A stretch of 64,000 nt of DNA from Chaetorhynchus papuensis. Lineage: Eukaryota > Chordata > Aves > Passeriformes > Rhipiduridae. The notes beneath the pieces are model-generated. The model was given only the letters and a program-made list of their open reading frames with translations, made no database searches and was not told the origin of the DNA. The stretch is taken from contig VWYX01000011.1 of NCBI GenBank assembly GCA_013396525.1, forward strand, positions 729,753-793,752, in the 5' to 3' direction. This document shows, one piece after another, positions 1 through 11,640 of this stretch (position 1 is the stretch's first letter; each line of letters starts with the position of its first letter). Position numbers and translations under genes: made by a program.

Positions 1-2914
1 GGAGCAGTGGATTACCAGGGTTGCAGATCCCATGAGGAAGAGCTCAGGTGCTGTATTTTGTGGGAATCACACGAGAACTAAAATATGGCTCAGCACAGGC
101 CACGTTAGCCAGGGTTAAACAGACAATAGCAGCTTTATCAATAAACCTGTGTTTGATGGCTCTGTGCCAATATTCTGCATTTCCATGCACAGAATCAAAT
201 CAGAGTCAAATTTAATGACACCTTTGGCAGACACAGGGGGTGCTGCACAACCACTCAGCTCAAGCATTTTTGAGTCATTTGCTGAGCAGTATAAAGTGTG
301 AAGGCTCCAGACAACAGAACTAAGGCTATTTTCATTTACAAATAATGCCTCTTTCTTTTTTCAATGTATCGTTGTGCTATAGAGATGTAACAGAGGTTTT
401 GAATCATTGTTTTTAAATCAATTAACTAGTTTGTGGTTATTTTATTTTGTTTTCCTCTTCCAAGTGCTATTAATTGTCGTTATCTACTGATTAGATAAAG
501 AGTACAGAAGTCTGGAATCCTGTGCTGGGGGTTCCAGATGCATTTTTTTTTTTTTAACTTGAAAATAGTTGCAAATGTCATTTATTAACATAAAATTACA
601 TTTCAAAATTATATTATTAATAGAAAAATAGCTTGCCAATGAAGATTAATAGAATGCCATTAGAAGACATGGATTTTCTAGCTTTATTTAATCAGTCTCC
701 TAGGAGCAAATCGTGTTAGGAGAAGATAATCTCACTGAATATTCCTGTGCATATGTTGAAGACTTTTTTTTTTATTAGCTCAATTTATTAAGGCTACAGT
801 AATGTGCAAGAATTAGTATCCTGATTTCTTATCACAAGAGGTACAGAGCACTGAGGCACTGCTCTGCAGTGAGTGCTTTGCTAAGGAATATCTTATTCAT
901 GGTTTAGAGAAGAAGAAAGATGATTACAATTTCTAAATCGCTAAATTCATTTTAGGAGAGAAAGAAGAACACGGTCAGGAAGCAGAAATAAAAAATATGT
1001 ATGGCCTGCATGGTATAGCACAAGGTATAAATAAATCACTACATCTCTGAAAGCAGAGAAGTTTCCCCTCACCTGACCTCCATCTAGTCGCTCCGAGGAG
1101 GAGATAGAAGCAAATGATGGATCTTCCCTCATCCTTACTATTTTCTATTTCACAGTCTGGAACTGAAAGATGAAAATCTCAGGTGATGAGATTTTAATGT
1201 CATGAAATATGAAAGACAGTTAAGACAGGAATCCTGATCTGAGTAAGGTACCTGAAAACTCTAAAGCACTATTCTCCAAAGCTCACTGTACTAGAGGATT
1301 TTGGAATGCTTGTACTTAATTTGTACCTCTACTTCTGTTTTGGAGGAAATAGAGTTTCCTCTTAGTTTAATAAATTCACTTACAGGTTAAAAGGAAGCAC
1401 TAGGAACAGAAGGTTTAAAGGAGTATTGGGAATACCTGCTTACAACAATACAGCTAAAATAAAACCTCTGTAAGGTGCTGAAATGCAGCCTCTTTGCTCA
1501 GGGCTTAACCAGTACTTTAGAGTTGGCATCTGTGACAAATTGGTTCTGGATTATTAGTCAGACTTCAGGCCATTGTTGAGGCATCAATCTCTCATTCTGT
1601 GGCATCTGCTCATTCACTAACCTGGGCAGCTTTGTGTCAGAAAGTCAATTTTTGTCCAAGGATTTGATAGATGTTAATGTGATCGTTTCAGCCACCATCC
1701 TTTTGTTCTTGTGATGTTGGCTCAAGCTTTACTCTGCAGAATTTTTTAAGACTGAAGCTTGATTGGATAATAAGGCACAAGTTTTAAATTCCTCTTCCCC
1801 TCTCGTCTGCCAAAGATCAGATTTCTCTGCTTAAGATACAATTCAGCAACCAAAACCCAAAGAAACTGAGTATAACTTCTCCCTGTGCCAGGCTGGAACG
1901 TTGGGTCGTTGGCAGATGTTGCTTTGTGATGGAGTGAGGGGCTTTTGGATCCCACCTTGACATCTCTGTGACTCAGGACATTGCCTGCTGACAATGCTTC
2001 TGGATTTAGATTTAGTTTATTTTGTTCAATATTGCATTGTCTTCACTTAGACTTTTATAGTAAGAGGGATAATACAAGTTTTGGAAGTGCTTTACTTAAA
2101 ATGGGATAGATTTTACAAGCTTTTACTTGGGTTACCCTAACCATAAGAATATGGTTTAAAAAGAAAAATGATGATATGTTTCCCATTCTTTTCTATTATC
2201 ACTCAGTGAATTAATTTCTGGTTTTAGCTATAAATACCCGTTGAGAGATATTTGATTAAATGACTAACCAAGCGTTAATGCATTTTCATTACCGTATCAG
2301 ATAAATTATATATTAACATAAGATTCTTTATGATACCTGATCCCCTTTTAAAAACACAGTCTCTACCCCAATTATTTTTAAAATCAGTACTGTAAATGAT
2401 AACCTATTTTAATGCTCATATTCAGTGCTGTGAAATCAAAATCAAAAATATACAGTGGAAAAATAAAAATAAACCTCACTTGAAAATTAGATTTGTAGTT
2501 AGACAAATTATGCATCCAATGGAATTCTTTCCTAAAACTGAGGAACTGGTCTTTGGATTTTTAAGGAGATGAGACCTATTTCATATAAAACTATGGTTTC
2601 TCTAAAACTGTAAAACACAGAATTATTTTGGTTTTCAAGATGTCTCAAACAGGGTGAAGTGGCTCCTGTGGAATGTGTGGCACAAGCTGCAGTTCCAGGA
2701 TAAAACTGATATCTGTTGGATGCCGTGGTCCCCCTAATTAGTATTACTGCTGCTACATATCTGTCAAACACAGGGTGGACCAACAAAACCTAATTAGCTG
2801 TTTAAACTCATTTCTGTGCCACATTTAATCTTGAGCTTGTCACATTTAAATTTCTTTAAACCTTAATAACATTCAAGATCATGCACTTGTGTTAAAGGCA
2901 ACATGTGTTTAAGC

Positions 2915-2948
2915 CATAATGAATGCTGATGGGGGAGTATTCATTATG
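2915..2948. repeat. Perfect 10-bp inverted repeat, 14-nt spacer
   Basis: The arms CATAATGAAT (2915-2924) and ATTCATTATG (2939-2948) are exact reverse complements around a 14-nt, partly G-rich spacer. The arms hold ATTA/TAAT cores of the kind homeodomain and POU factors bind. Whether it works as a paired protein-binding site or is chance in AT-rich DNA cannot be told from one genome. Confidence 0.85.
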
Positions 2949-3158
2949 ACTCAGGCAAGTTTTTTTCTTTATTTATCCAGGTCAGTCATTTATCTTTTCT
3001 ATAAGATTTATGAGGTTGTTTTACTCAAACCAGTGGAAAACTAAAATCTAATAACTTGTTTTGCATTTAATCTGTTGCTAATTCAGCCACAACCTTGATC
3101 ACTAATACCACAATTTTAATATAGAACATGTATCCACCTGGAAAGAAGTGCTCAGCTT

Positions 3159-3181
3159 AATACAAATATTGAATTTGTATT
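3159..3181. repeat. Perfect 9-bp inverted repeat, 5-nt spacer
   Basis: The arms AATACAAAT (3159-3167) and ATTTGTATT (3173-3181) are exact reverse complements with a 5-nt spacer. It is AT-only apart from one C/G pair, so chance occurrence is plausible. No gene or repeat lies beside it. Confidence 0.8.
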
Positions 3182-5584
3182 TCACATTAAGCACAGAGAC
3201 TAGCTTAATTGCATTCAAAGACTCTAAAATGTCTGGGAAGAAACTTACTGGAATTTAACTTTTTTTTAGATATTTTTCAAGGAATCTGTAGGAGATGTGA
3301 AGCTACATTAGCTGTCAATATCAAGAGGTAAAAACGCTCAGCAATAAAGAGATATTAAGAATTGCCATAATTTAGCATATGCATCTTTGATTTTACATTC
3401 TGAAAAGCAGCTGCCGATGTTTGCTAGTCTGAGATGTGCTCCCAGTCCATTTTAAGCATTGGTAATTTAATAAATATGTGTTATTAAGAAGCAATGGAAA
3501 GTCATACCAGAAATGGAGAAGTGGTTACTCTCTGAGTATAACACTTGCATTAAAGTTTTATATGCAAAGAGGATGTAGGAATTCTTGTTGGAGGGAAATC
3601 AAACAATTAATTTTTAAGGCTGCTTAATGCTTTTGTCAAACAAAGCTGGATGCAGAAAACAGGCAAGAGAGGCCTTCACAGGGCTTTTTGTAGGAAGCGA
3701 ATGATAAACTACAGCAGAGCTGTACCTCAGTAGGTGACACAAGAATCAGACTTGGGGATCTTCAGAGGCTTAGACCAGATCCTGAGACTAATTTTTACAG
3801 GTAACATCACTGATGTTTCCAAATGGTTTTGAAGAGCTGAGCCTTAGGGCTCGAGTCGCAAAGACAGGCTCGGGCACACGGACAAACTTCCTGATGCCAC
3901 GTGAAATGCAGCCACGCTCCTAAAGCTTGTCCTGGTGTGAAGAAGTGCTAATATACCATAAAAAGGGCTATTTCCTGTTTTCCCAGACAGCTCCTAAATA
4001 AATATACACCTGCAAAATTTTCAAGCTCCAAAGAATGAGTATCATTAGTGCCTTGTGGGGTCTGTGAGAACAGAAACAAATTCTAGGCAAATACTTTGTG
4101 TATTCACCAACCCTTCACATCCTGTGTCATCTGTCACATAAACCCACTAAAAGACAGAAGGAGTTATTTAAAAAGGAATTTTCTCCTCCTCTTCTGATGA
4201 GGTAATAGCATTGTACATCATTCTGGGTGAGGATATCTACAGGATGGATGGATGCCCTGCACAGGGCAGGGATAAAAGTATTTGAAAAGGGATGGTTACA
4301 AAACAGTAGTGTTGCACTAATTGAAATCAATCATTAGATACTCTTACCTTAATGAAATTAGTTCATGTATTCTACTTCAGGATCTTAAAGGGAAGAAAAA
4401 TAACACAATATTCAAAGACAGGCGAGGAGTATCTACTCAGAGGAGAAATGCATGCAGTAAGAGCTCCTCCAATAAGCTCAGAATTCATATTCAAAATGAA
4501 AAATCAGAGAACATATCTATTTTGGCAAGCTGTAATTAATGACTCATTTGTATTGATAGCAAGGTCAGGTTTTTTCATGTTTAATAAATCTTTTTAAATA
4601 AGAGAGATAAGGCAACAGTTAAAATACTTTTTTCTTCTTCAGTTCTCTGTCGTCTGAATGGAGATTAGCCACGAAAAGTGTCACCATTAATCCTCTAAAT
4701 CTTAGACTGAATTTTCCTGATACATCTAATATTGTGAATTTGAACAACAGAAATTTACACTCAGTGTTGTTGACACACATATTATGACAGAAGCCTAATT
4801 TTTGCTTTAGACACTACTAAACTAAACAGAAAGGCACCTCCATGTCATGTTGAGTACTTAATTTTTTCCCTCTATTTTTCATTATCTGCCTTGATTAAAG
4901 AGGTCGATTCCTATTCTAAAACTGATGTACAGAGAATAAATTAATAATTTGCTGTGTCAATGCAATTCTTTTTAAGTGACAAGCTGCAAGTCCTTTTACA
5001 GTGCTTTGCTGTCCAGATGATAGTACCCAATTTATTCAGGTTATCACATTTTCTAAGCTGTTACCCCTCTGGCAGCTATCACTCTCCATCAGAATCACAG
5101 GCCTAAACCAATACCTGATTATTTCTAGATCTTTAGGCAGCTGTCCTGCTGATGTGATTTCAAATGAGATTTATTAATTCTAACAGAAAACCCAGTGTTG
5201 ATTCATTCGACTTTATGGTCCTGCAGGAAACAGCTATCAGGTAGTCTCCATTTTATTTAAACTGGATTGACTAGCTCAGGTCATGCTTTTTTTCACTAAA
5301 TGTAATGAAAATATGGAGTGAATAGTTTTCCTGGATGATTGCCCCATTTAAATGCTTTGAGGTTGGTAAGAAGACGACTTCAAGCAAAATTCTGAATACA
5401 GTCTGTACTAAATACATTGAAACACTCCGGTTTGGCTTTAATATTGGAATACAGACTACTTAAAAGTGTGTCTAAAATAGAAAATAAAGTAAATGAAACA
5501 TTTGTTGTGTCCAATGCTGTCAAGTCCCCTTCTTTTAATAAGGAATGGAATACCTAACAATCATTTTACCTAACAGCATTTTTC

Positions 5585-5602
5585 TTTTTTTTTTTTTTTT
5601 TT
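5585..5602. repeat. T18 homopolymer tract
   Basis: Eighteen uninterrupted T residues lie about 38 bp before the CR1 fragment. CR1 elements do not carry poly(A) tails, so this is probably an independent homopolymer rather than part of that insertion. It is the longest single-base run seen in the window. Confidence 0.9.
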
Positions 5603-5640
5603 GCATTTAAGTCCATTCACTCATCTGTCTTGTGCCAGTG

Positions 5641-5712
5641 ACCACAGAAACATGGAATGGTTTGGGTTGGAAGGGACCTTAAACACCATCTACGTCCAAG
5701 CCCCCAGTTAAA
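5641..5712 (-). mobile_element. CR1 LINE 3'-end fragment (minus strand)
   Basis: The plus strand reads as the reverse complement of the avian CR1 3' end. A degenerate copy of the terminal 8-bp repeat (CACAGAAACATGGAATGG) is followed by TTTGGGTTGGAAGGGACCTT and an 'accatctacgtccaagccccc' style continuation. Only about 70 bp of the 3' untranslated end is recognisable, consistent with the strong 5' truncation typical of CR1. No reverse transcriptase or endonuclease coding sequence is present. Similarity fades after about 5712. Confidence 0.85.
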
Positions 5713-7149
5713 GTATCCAACTTGAAAACTTGATGCACAAAGCCATTATCTGCTATATTTAGGGCATTAAAGAAGCCCTAGAATAGTCTGTTTCCCTCAA
5801 GTGCAGTGAGCTCACACCCACTGACGCCGATCTGGATGTTTAGCTGGTTTCACCAATAGGAACGGAACGAAGAAAGCTCTACGAAGGTGTCACATGAATT
5901 GTGTTTACAGTTCATGGTGCTGCTCCAAGGAGAAGGCAGGAAGCCACAAACGAGAAGAAGAAGCAAACCAGGGTGTTATAACTGTGTATGATTTCTTTGG
6001 GCCCAGACTAACCCTCGCACTGTACGAGTTCCCCGTCTTAATTCCGGCTTTTAGTGCATCCCTGCTCTAAACCAGCTCGGTAAATGATAAATTCTTTCTC
6101 ACTTACACAAGTGGCAAAAACCCAGCTGCAAGAGTTGTGATGATCACGTGTCTTTTCCTCATCCCTGCCTTCCTGAGCAGAGGACTGGAAACACTAAACC
6201 CCCACCCAAACCATCCTACTGCAGTTTTGAAAGTCACGGGAATATTGCATCTTCCATTCCTCCCACCCAGGCCAGGGCCACCAAGAACAAAGAGCCAGCC
6301 CAGGAAATCTGCACTGCAACGTTCTAGGCCCACACTCAGGCTTATAAAATTGTCACAAAAATAAAATAGCATGTGCATTAGAATACACCATTCTTGGATT
6401 TCATCATAATTTGTCATTCATTCTGAGATATTCATTTGTCTAAAAGCAATTAAAGCTTAATTGCTGCATAACCTGAATAATTTAGAAATGCAAATTAGGA
6501 TAGCAGGCAAGCAAGTATGTGTTCATTAATTTCTTTGTTATCACCATCTGTTTAATTAAAAAAATGAGTTTTACTGAATGACAGCTTGCTAACTATATAA
6601 ACGTTTTCCTTAATTGAAAATGTCTCTTGCAATTGAGGTCAGCATCTGACAAAAATTGTTTGAGCTTTTTCAAAAAACATTTTCTCTAAACAAATTGTTG
6701 TATTTTTAAATTCACATTAAAAAACGTTGCCAGCATATGCAGTGTAATTCAAGAAATGACATTGTCACTTCTTAATGCAAAGCCATAATTTTAGAAAAAA
6801 ACCAGAGCTTTGGAAAAGTGATGGCTATTACATGAAAGGTATACGCGATTTATCATCTTTATTATGGATTATCTTGAAAACTTTTATAAAATCCAGACTC
6901 AAAATATGAATACCTCTGGCAAAAAAGAAAAAAAAATCATCTGAAGAAGGAAGGAATGTTTCAAAAGATGGATCATATGATGCAGTCTTTTCGCTTGGGA
7001 AATAAAAAAAAAGTGTTTTTTCAAGTAGAATTTTATAAAGAAGTTAGTTCTTTACGCGAGTATACAACTCTTCATGACTGATATTTATCAAACTCCTTTT
7101 ATTCAACCTGGTTTTATTCCAACTGCCTTCAGTCCATCTGCAGCAGGGT
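5713..7149. other. Non-coding DNA with a candidate conserved block (about 6420-6800)
   Basis: There is no gene. Overlapping open frames on both strands near 6103-6417 (up to 104 codons) use a proline/glycine-rich composition and look like frame shadows of a GC-richer patch. From about 6420 to 6800 the sequence is dense in TAATTA, TTAATTG and CAATTA cores. It includes an octamer ATGCAAAT (6488-6495) and the near-palindrome at 6445-6465. This texture is common in vertebrate developmental enhancers, but conservation was not tested. Confidence 0.5.
6445..6465. repeat. Near-perfect palindrome with homeodomain-type cores
   Basis: The arms AGCAATTAA (6445-6453) and TTAATTGCT (6457-6465) are exact reverse complements with a 3-nt spacer. 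Each arm carries a TTAATTG/CAATTAA core, the classic homeodomain half-site, so the spacing would allow a dimer. The regulatory reading is inference. Confidence 0.85.
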
Positions 7150-7181
7150 GGGGAGGCCCTGGCACGGGGAGGCCCTGGCAC
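7150..7181. repeat. Exact 16-bp tandem duplication inside CR1
   Basis: The unit GGGGAGGCCCTGGCAC occurs at 7150-7165 and again at 7166-7181 without a mismatch. A single unit is what I would expect in the CR1 end, so the second copy probably arose by slippage after or during insertion. Confidence 0.9.
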
Positions 7182-7340
7182 AGAGTGCCCAGAGAAGCTG
7201 TGGCTGCCCCTGGAGTCCTGGAAGTGTCCAAGGCCAGGTTGGACAGGGCTTGGAGCAGCCTGGGACAGTGGAAGGTGTCCCTGCCCATGGCAGGGGGTGG
7301 CACTGGATGGGCTTTAAGGTCCTTCCAACCCAAACCATTC
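7150..7340 (+). mobile_element. CR1 LINE 3'-end fragment (plus strand)
   Basis: This region matches the avian CR1 3' untranslated end in order: GTGCCCAGAGAAGCTGTGGC, then GGAAGTGTCCAAGGCCAGGT, then GGTGTCCCTGCCCATGGCAG. It finishes with AAGGTCCTTCCAACCCAAAC and CATTC. The 5' part of the element, including all coding sequence, is missing. The first 32 bp are a tandem duplication of a 16-bp unit. Frames across this region, up to 131 codons, are translations of repeat and are not genes. Terminal 8-bp repeats are barely recognisable, which suggests an older insertion. Confidence 0.9.
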
Positions 7341-10300
7341 AGGAACTCTCTGATTTATATATTCAGGAAAAAAAGGAAAATAATTTTTACCGCATGTTTT
7401 AATGTCGTGGGTGCACTGGATCTTACATTTATCTTGAGTTGGTGTAAGCAGACAAAACTGTGGGTGTGAGAGACAGAGCTCCAAGTCAATAGTGCACGTG
7501 CCTGCAAGCCTCCTGTGTGTTATCTGAGATCTGAGGCAACAGTGCCACACTTTCTGTGAGATCAGTAAACCCATTCATTATCTGGGGCTGGGATCCAGAG
7601 GAGTGCAGGAGGGCAGCGTGGTACTCCTGTGCTAAAGACTCATCTATTATTCACCTTGTGTTGTTCACATAATTAATTGTATTACTTTGCTGTAATTTGA
7701 GTTACACTTGGCTTCTACTCTCTCCCACTGCATTTGATAGAAACTTTCTATTCTAGCTTCTGTATCAGCACCAAAATATTTCCAGAGTGCAGCAAAAGGC
7801 CTTTCTGCATTGAAGGCAACAGCGGTGATAAAGATGACAAAGCTTCAGTGATTTGCACTGAGAAAATCCCCAAGAATGCACTTTCTCTTTGCTGTGTCCC
7901 CTTTTGTAGTAAATTACTGGGGTAACTGGGAGATGTATCTATTGCCTTTTAAATATTTAATTACTAGACTAAAAAAACCCCACCAAAATTGTCATGCAAG
8001 GTCATGGTTGTTCCCCCAAACAGTTTAAAAAAGTGACCTGCCCAGTCTGGCTGGGTGCCAGCACATAAACACAAAGTCAGAGTGACACTGCAAGGCTCGG
8101 CCACATGACTTGGGAATTCCCTTCCACAATGTGTCTCTGTACTCAATTTAATGGTCTTTAGATTTTCCAAGTGATGTATAAGCATCATCTGACATCTGCA
8201 GGCTGTTCCCAAATGTGGAAATGAACATTATGATTATCACTGAAGGCTTTTGGGTAACACACAAAGATTAAGAAACTTTTTCACAACAGGAGAATCCAAC
8301 AGGAACTCGTGAGGAATCCCAAACCTGTATCTGTTAGGTGTTCATGGTTACTGGGGGCAGATCCACAGTTTTGTGAAACAGGAAATTTCCTTTTGAACCA
8401 AAAGAAACCCCTGGTAAATCGCTGCAAGACATTTTTACTTTCTTATGATTTGGAGTTATTCTCAAGTGAGTGTGGATATGAATGTGTTTTCAAGGAATTA
8501 CAGTGAAACTGCATGGGAGATTTAGCAGGCAACACAACACAAGCACTCGTGGAAGTACAGGAGGGGGAAAAATTGTGGAGAAAAGCAGCACAGAATCCCA
8601 CTGAATATACAAATACAAAAGCCCAAGCAAACAAAATCAAAGTAAAAGTTATTGACATTGTGCGACTTTGACAAACCAATACCGATGCTCTGAGGCGTTA
8701 ATTTGTCAGTACCAAATTAACATTTTTGTGCATCAAAGGATCATTTTGGCTGGGTATTTTTCCTCCTTTCACTAGATGGCAATATTGTATCATATTCCAG
8801 TGTATAAGTAATGTTTAAATAAACGTGGCACAAAGATAGCCAAGTAAACTGTACCCGTGCATTAAAGAAATTAAGGGATAATTAAATTTAAAATTTACTT
8901 CAATAGCTTGTATTTCCCTCAGTAACTCCCTCAGTAAGAATATCACTTATGTTTTCTCTTTGATAAACCACATGCCACTTCTTTGGTGGTAGAGTAAGAT
9001 TCAGCACTTTTTTCCCCCCAGATGATATCAACCCTTCCTCTACAGTTCCCACTGAGAGGGATTGCCAATTCCTATTTCCACACACACAATAACTTAAGGG
9101 AAACCAAAGACTAAGTGCAAACACACATAATCTTATTATTAAAAATCATTAGCACAGTTTCTTCATTACTCCTGCATATGTGGTGGCATTGTTTGGGATC
9201 CCTACTATGTGACCTTTCTAGTCCTCATAGCTCGCTGAATTTTTCCTTAAGAAATCACATGGAATTAATTCTCTTGAGCCTCAGATTAAAGATGTGTTTG
9301 TCTCCACTCTTTTCCTGTGTCTATACAGCAGGAACCAAGTGAAGCAGCAAACATTAGATGAAGCAGAAGACTGATTTATTGGTTAAAGGGAAGGAAAATG
9401 TATTACAGAAGAAGAATGAGAAAGCTGCAGTGACAGAACCTGCTTCTGAGGTGTGTTCCAAACATTAATTGGACCAGGATACAGAACCTCAGTCAAGCCT
9501 GCATGTTCAGGTCATTAAGCAAAAGATTTATTTGTAGTTTTTTTCAGATTCACTAGCTGTGTAACCTCGACAGGAATGATTGAAAGAGTTTGATTTCAGG
9601 TGACTGAACACCCATTTGCTTCGGGCATGTTTCTGGTTGGTAGGAAATAAGGTATTTAAGATTCAGCTTTTGAGAGCTGGCAAGAACTAGTGCTAGTGCA
9701 CACAAACTGCAGAGTCTGGAGAAATTGTTTTAATGATGAAAGGTGATTAAGAACCAGTCCTGATGGCAGCAGCCTCATTTTTCTTCCACAAAGCCACTCT
9801 TTTCCCCTGGTAAACTTTTATATGGTGGCAAATCAAAGCAGTGTGAGAAACAGTTCCCTGCCTCTGGTCCACTTGCTATCAAAAGGGCTTGAAAACTCTC
9901 TTTGACTTTGAAAAAGTCATCTGGTGTGATCTGGGTGGGTTTTACTCTGACACTGCAGCTGCAGCACTTACTGCAGTAAGATACCCAGTGCTTGTCAGGA
10001 AGGGCAGCACTTGAGAAAAACACCACCAGACACACACATCTCCTTTGGGCACACTCCACAGATATCCAGACAGAGAACTCCAGGAGGCATCCAAGAATTT
10101 TCAGTGCAGCCCTGACTTACTAATGACTACACATGTAAGAGCTGTAAACCAAGGCAATAAACCTTATATCAGAGCTTATTATAAGCTATTCATTTCCTGA
10201 CTCAATTAGGAGACCATTAAATCATCTAAAAGAAATGAAAATTTCAGATGTGAATCTCCAAGTAGCTCATTCTAGATACATATCACAGAAAACCTTCTGT

Positions 10301-11640
10301 TAATATAACAGGCAGCCATACAACAGAACCCATTTCAGATCTTTTATTGACCTTTCCTACTATTTAAGTCTTTACTTAGATCATTGCTGCTTTCAAGATA
10401 TTCACTCTAATTAATTTTAAAATTGTGTTTTATAAGCTAAAACGTTTTTTTCTTTTTGAATTTGTGCCTGCATTTGGTTTTAGCATTTCTTCCCCCCTCC
10501 CTCCTTGCTATATCAGGTATAATCAAAGACATTAGCTCTGCCTACAAACCTCGTTCTTCCAAAGATTCTTTGTACCAGCAAACACCGCTGATACCTTTCC
10601 CTGGAAAGCGATGTAGTGAAAATTCATGAAAACAGAATATACCTAATCTAGTTCCTTACCGTTATTGCCTTATTCAATAACATCATCCATTTGGCCACAG
10701 ACTAGCACAAAGGTAATTGGATTTTGGCTCTCACTAATTCCAGTGGAAAGCTGTAGAACCTTACTACTAATCAATTAGAAACATCTTTTGGCTTCTAGTG
10801 AGATTTTGTACAGGGACAATCCACTTATTTTTCTCATTTGATCGGTAACATTTATTCTGAGCTTCTCCAGTATTCAGGACAAGCAGTCATATCTTACAAG
10901 GCTAAAGAAATGGTTGGTTTTTAGGCTGTTTACATAAAATTTTGTGTGTGTATGTATCCCAGTTTATGTATGTTCCAGTTTCCATCCATCTGTATTGAGC
11001 ATGGGACACCAGTTATAAACTCTGTTCGAGGTCCTCTCTGTACCTGGTGTGCAATGAAAGAAATTCTTCCATGCTCCTGGAAGGAATAACTTAACTAATA
11101 TGGCTTCATATCCCCATGAAACACTGAAGAAACAATGTGGAAATAAAGATTTTCAGGAACTACTTGTTTGCCACAGTGACCTTGGCCTATTATTTACTAC
11201 TGGGTTGTGCCTTCGTGACAGGCACCAAAAAATAGGGATAGCAAATAGTTGTCCCATTCAAGAAATAGTTCAGTGCCTGTGTTCCAGTTCAGGGTTCTAC
11301 TGCATCTTCACATCACCTTTAGTCGTGGAGGGTTATTTCATTCTGACACCTTTTTTTTTTTCCTCATTCCTTCCTATTTTCTTATGAGAGGGAAAGAGAA
11401 GAGAAAGGAAAAGTCCCATGAACTGAAAGGCTAAGGGTATGTTTTGCTCTTTCAGAGAGGTTAGAAGAAGGTGAGGTTAAGGAATAAACTTAATGCATCA
11501 TTTTTACTGTTCTATTTGAATAAAATTTAAATTAGATTAGATGTATACCGCGACAATGCCACAGTCATTTTGAACTGCAAGATGCAGACTACCATTGAAC
11601 TCCTCCCTTGCTTATTAAATTGGTAATAGAATAACAAAGG
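7341..11640. other. Single-copy non-coding DNA, no gene seen
   Basis: Open frames reach at most about 95 codons (11100-11387, plus strand) and show no recognisable domain, no codon pattern and no paired splice signals that stand out. A T11 run lies at 11351-11361. I see no transposon remnants here. Confidence 0.65.

Larger units (their letters stand above)
1..5584. other. AT-rich single-copy non-coding DNA, no gene seen
   Basis: Stop codons are dense in all six frames, and no open frame exceeds about 84 codons or resembles a protein family I know. The stretch holds a T13 run (543-555) and two perfect inverted repeats, listed separately. A short segment at 1073-1162 on the minus strand is bounded by splice-like signals and is discussed under findings. 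I see no transposon fragment, CpG cluster or RNA gene. This is most consistent with intergenic or intronic vertebrate DNA. Confidence 0.7.

Noticed and set aside
5585..5640. T18 tract as the poly(A) tail of a minus-strand retroposed gene copy
   Set aside because: Only 38 bp separate it from the CR1 fragment, there is no gene-like sequence beyond, and no target duplication is visible.
7074..7469. A 131-codon plus-strand open frame
   Set aside because: Nearly half of it (7150-7340) is translated CR1 3' untranslated sequence.
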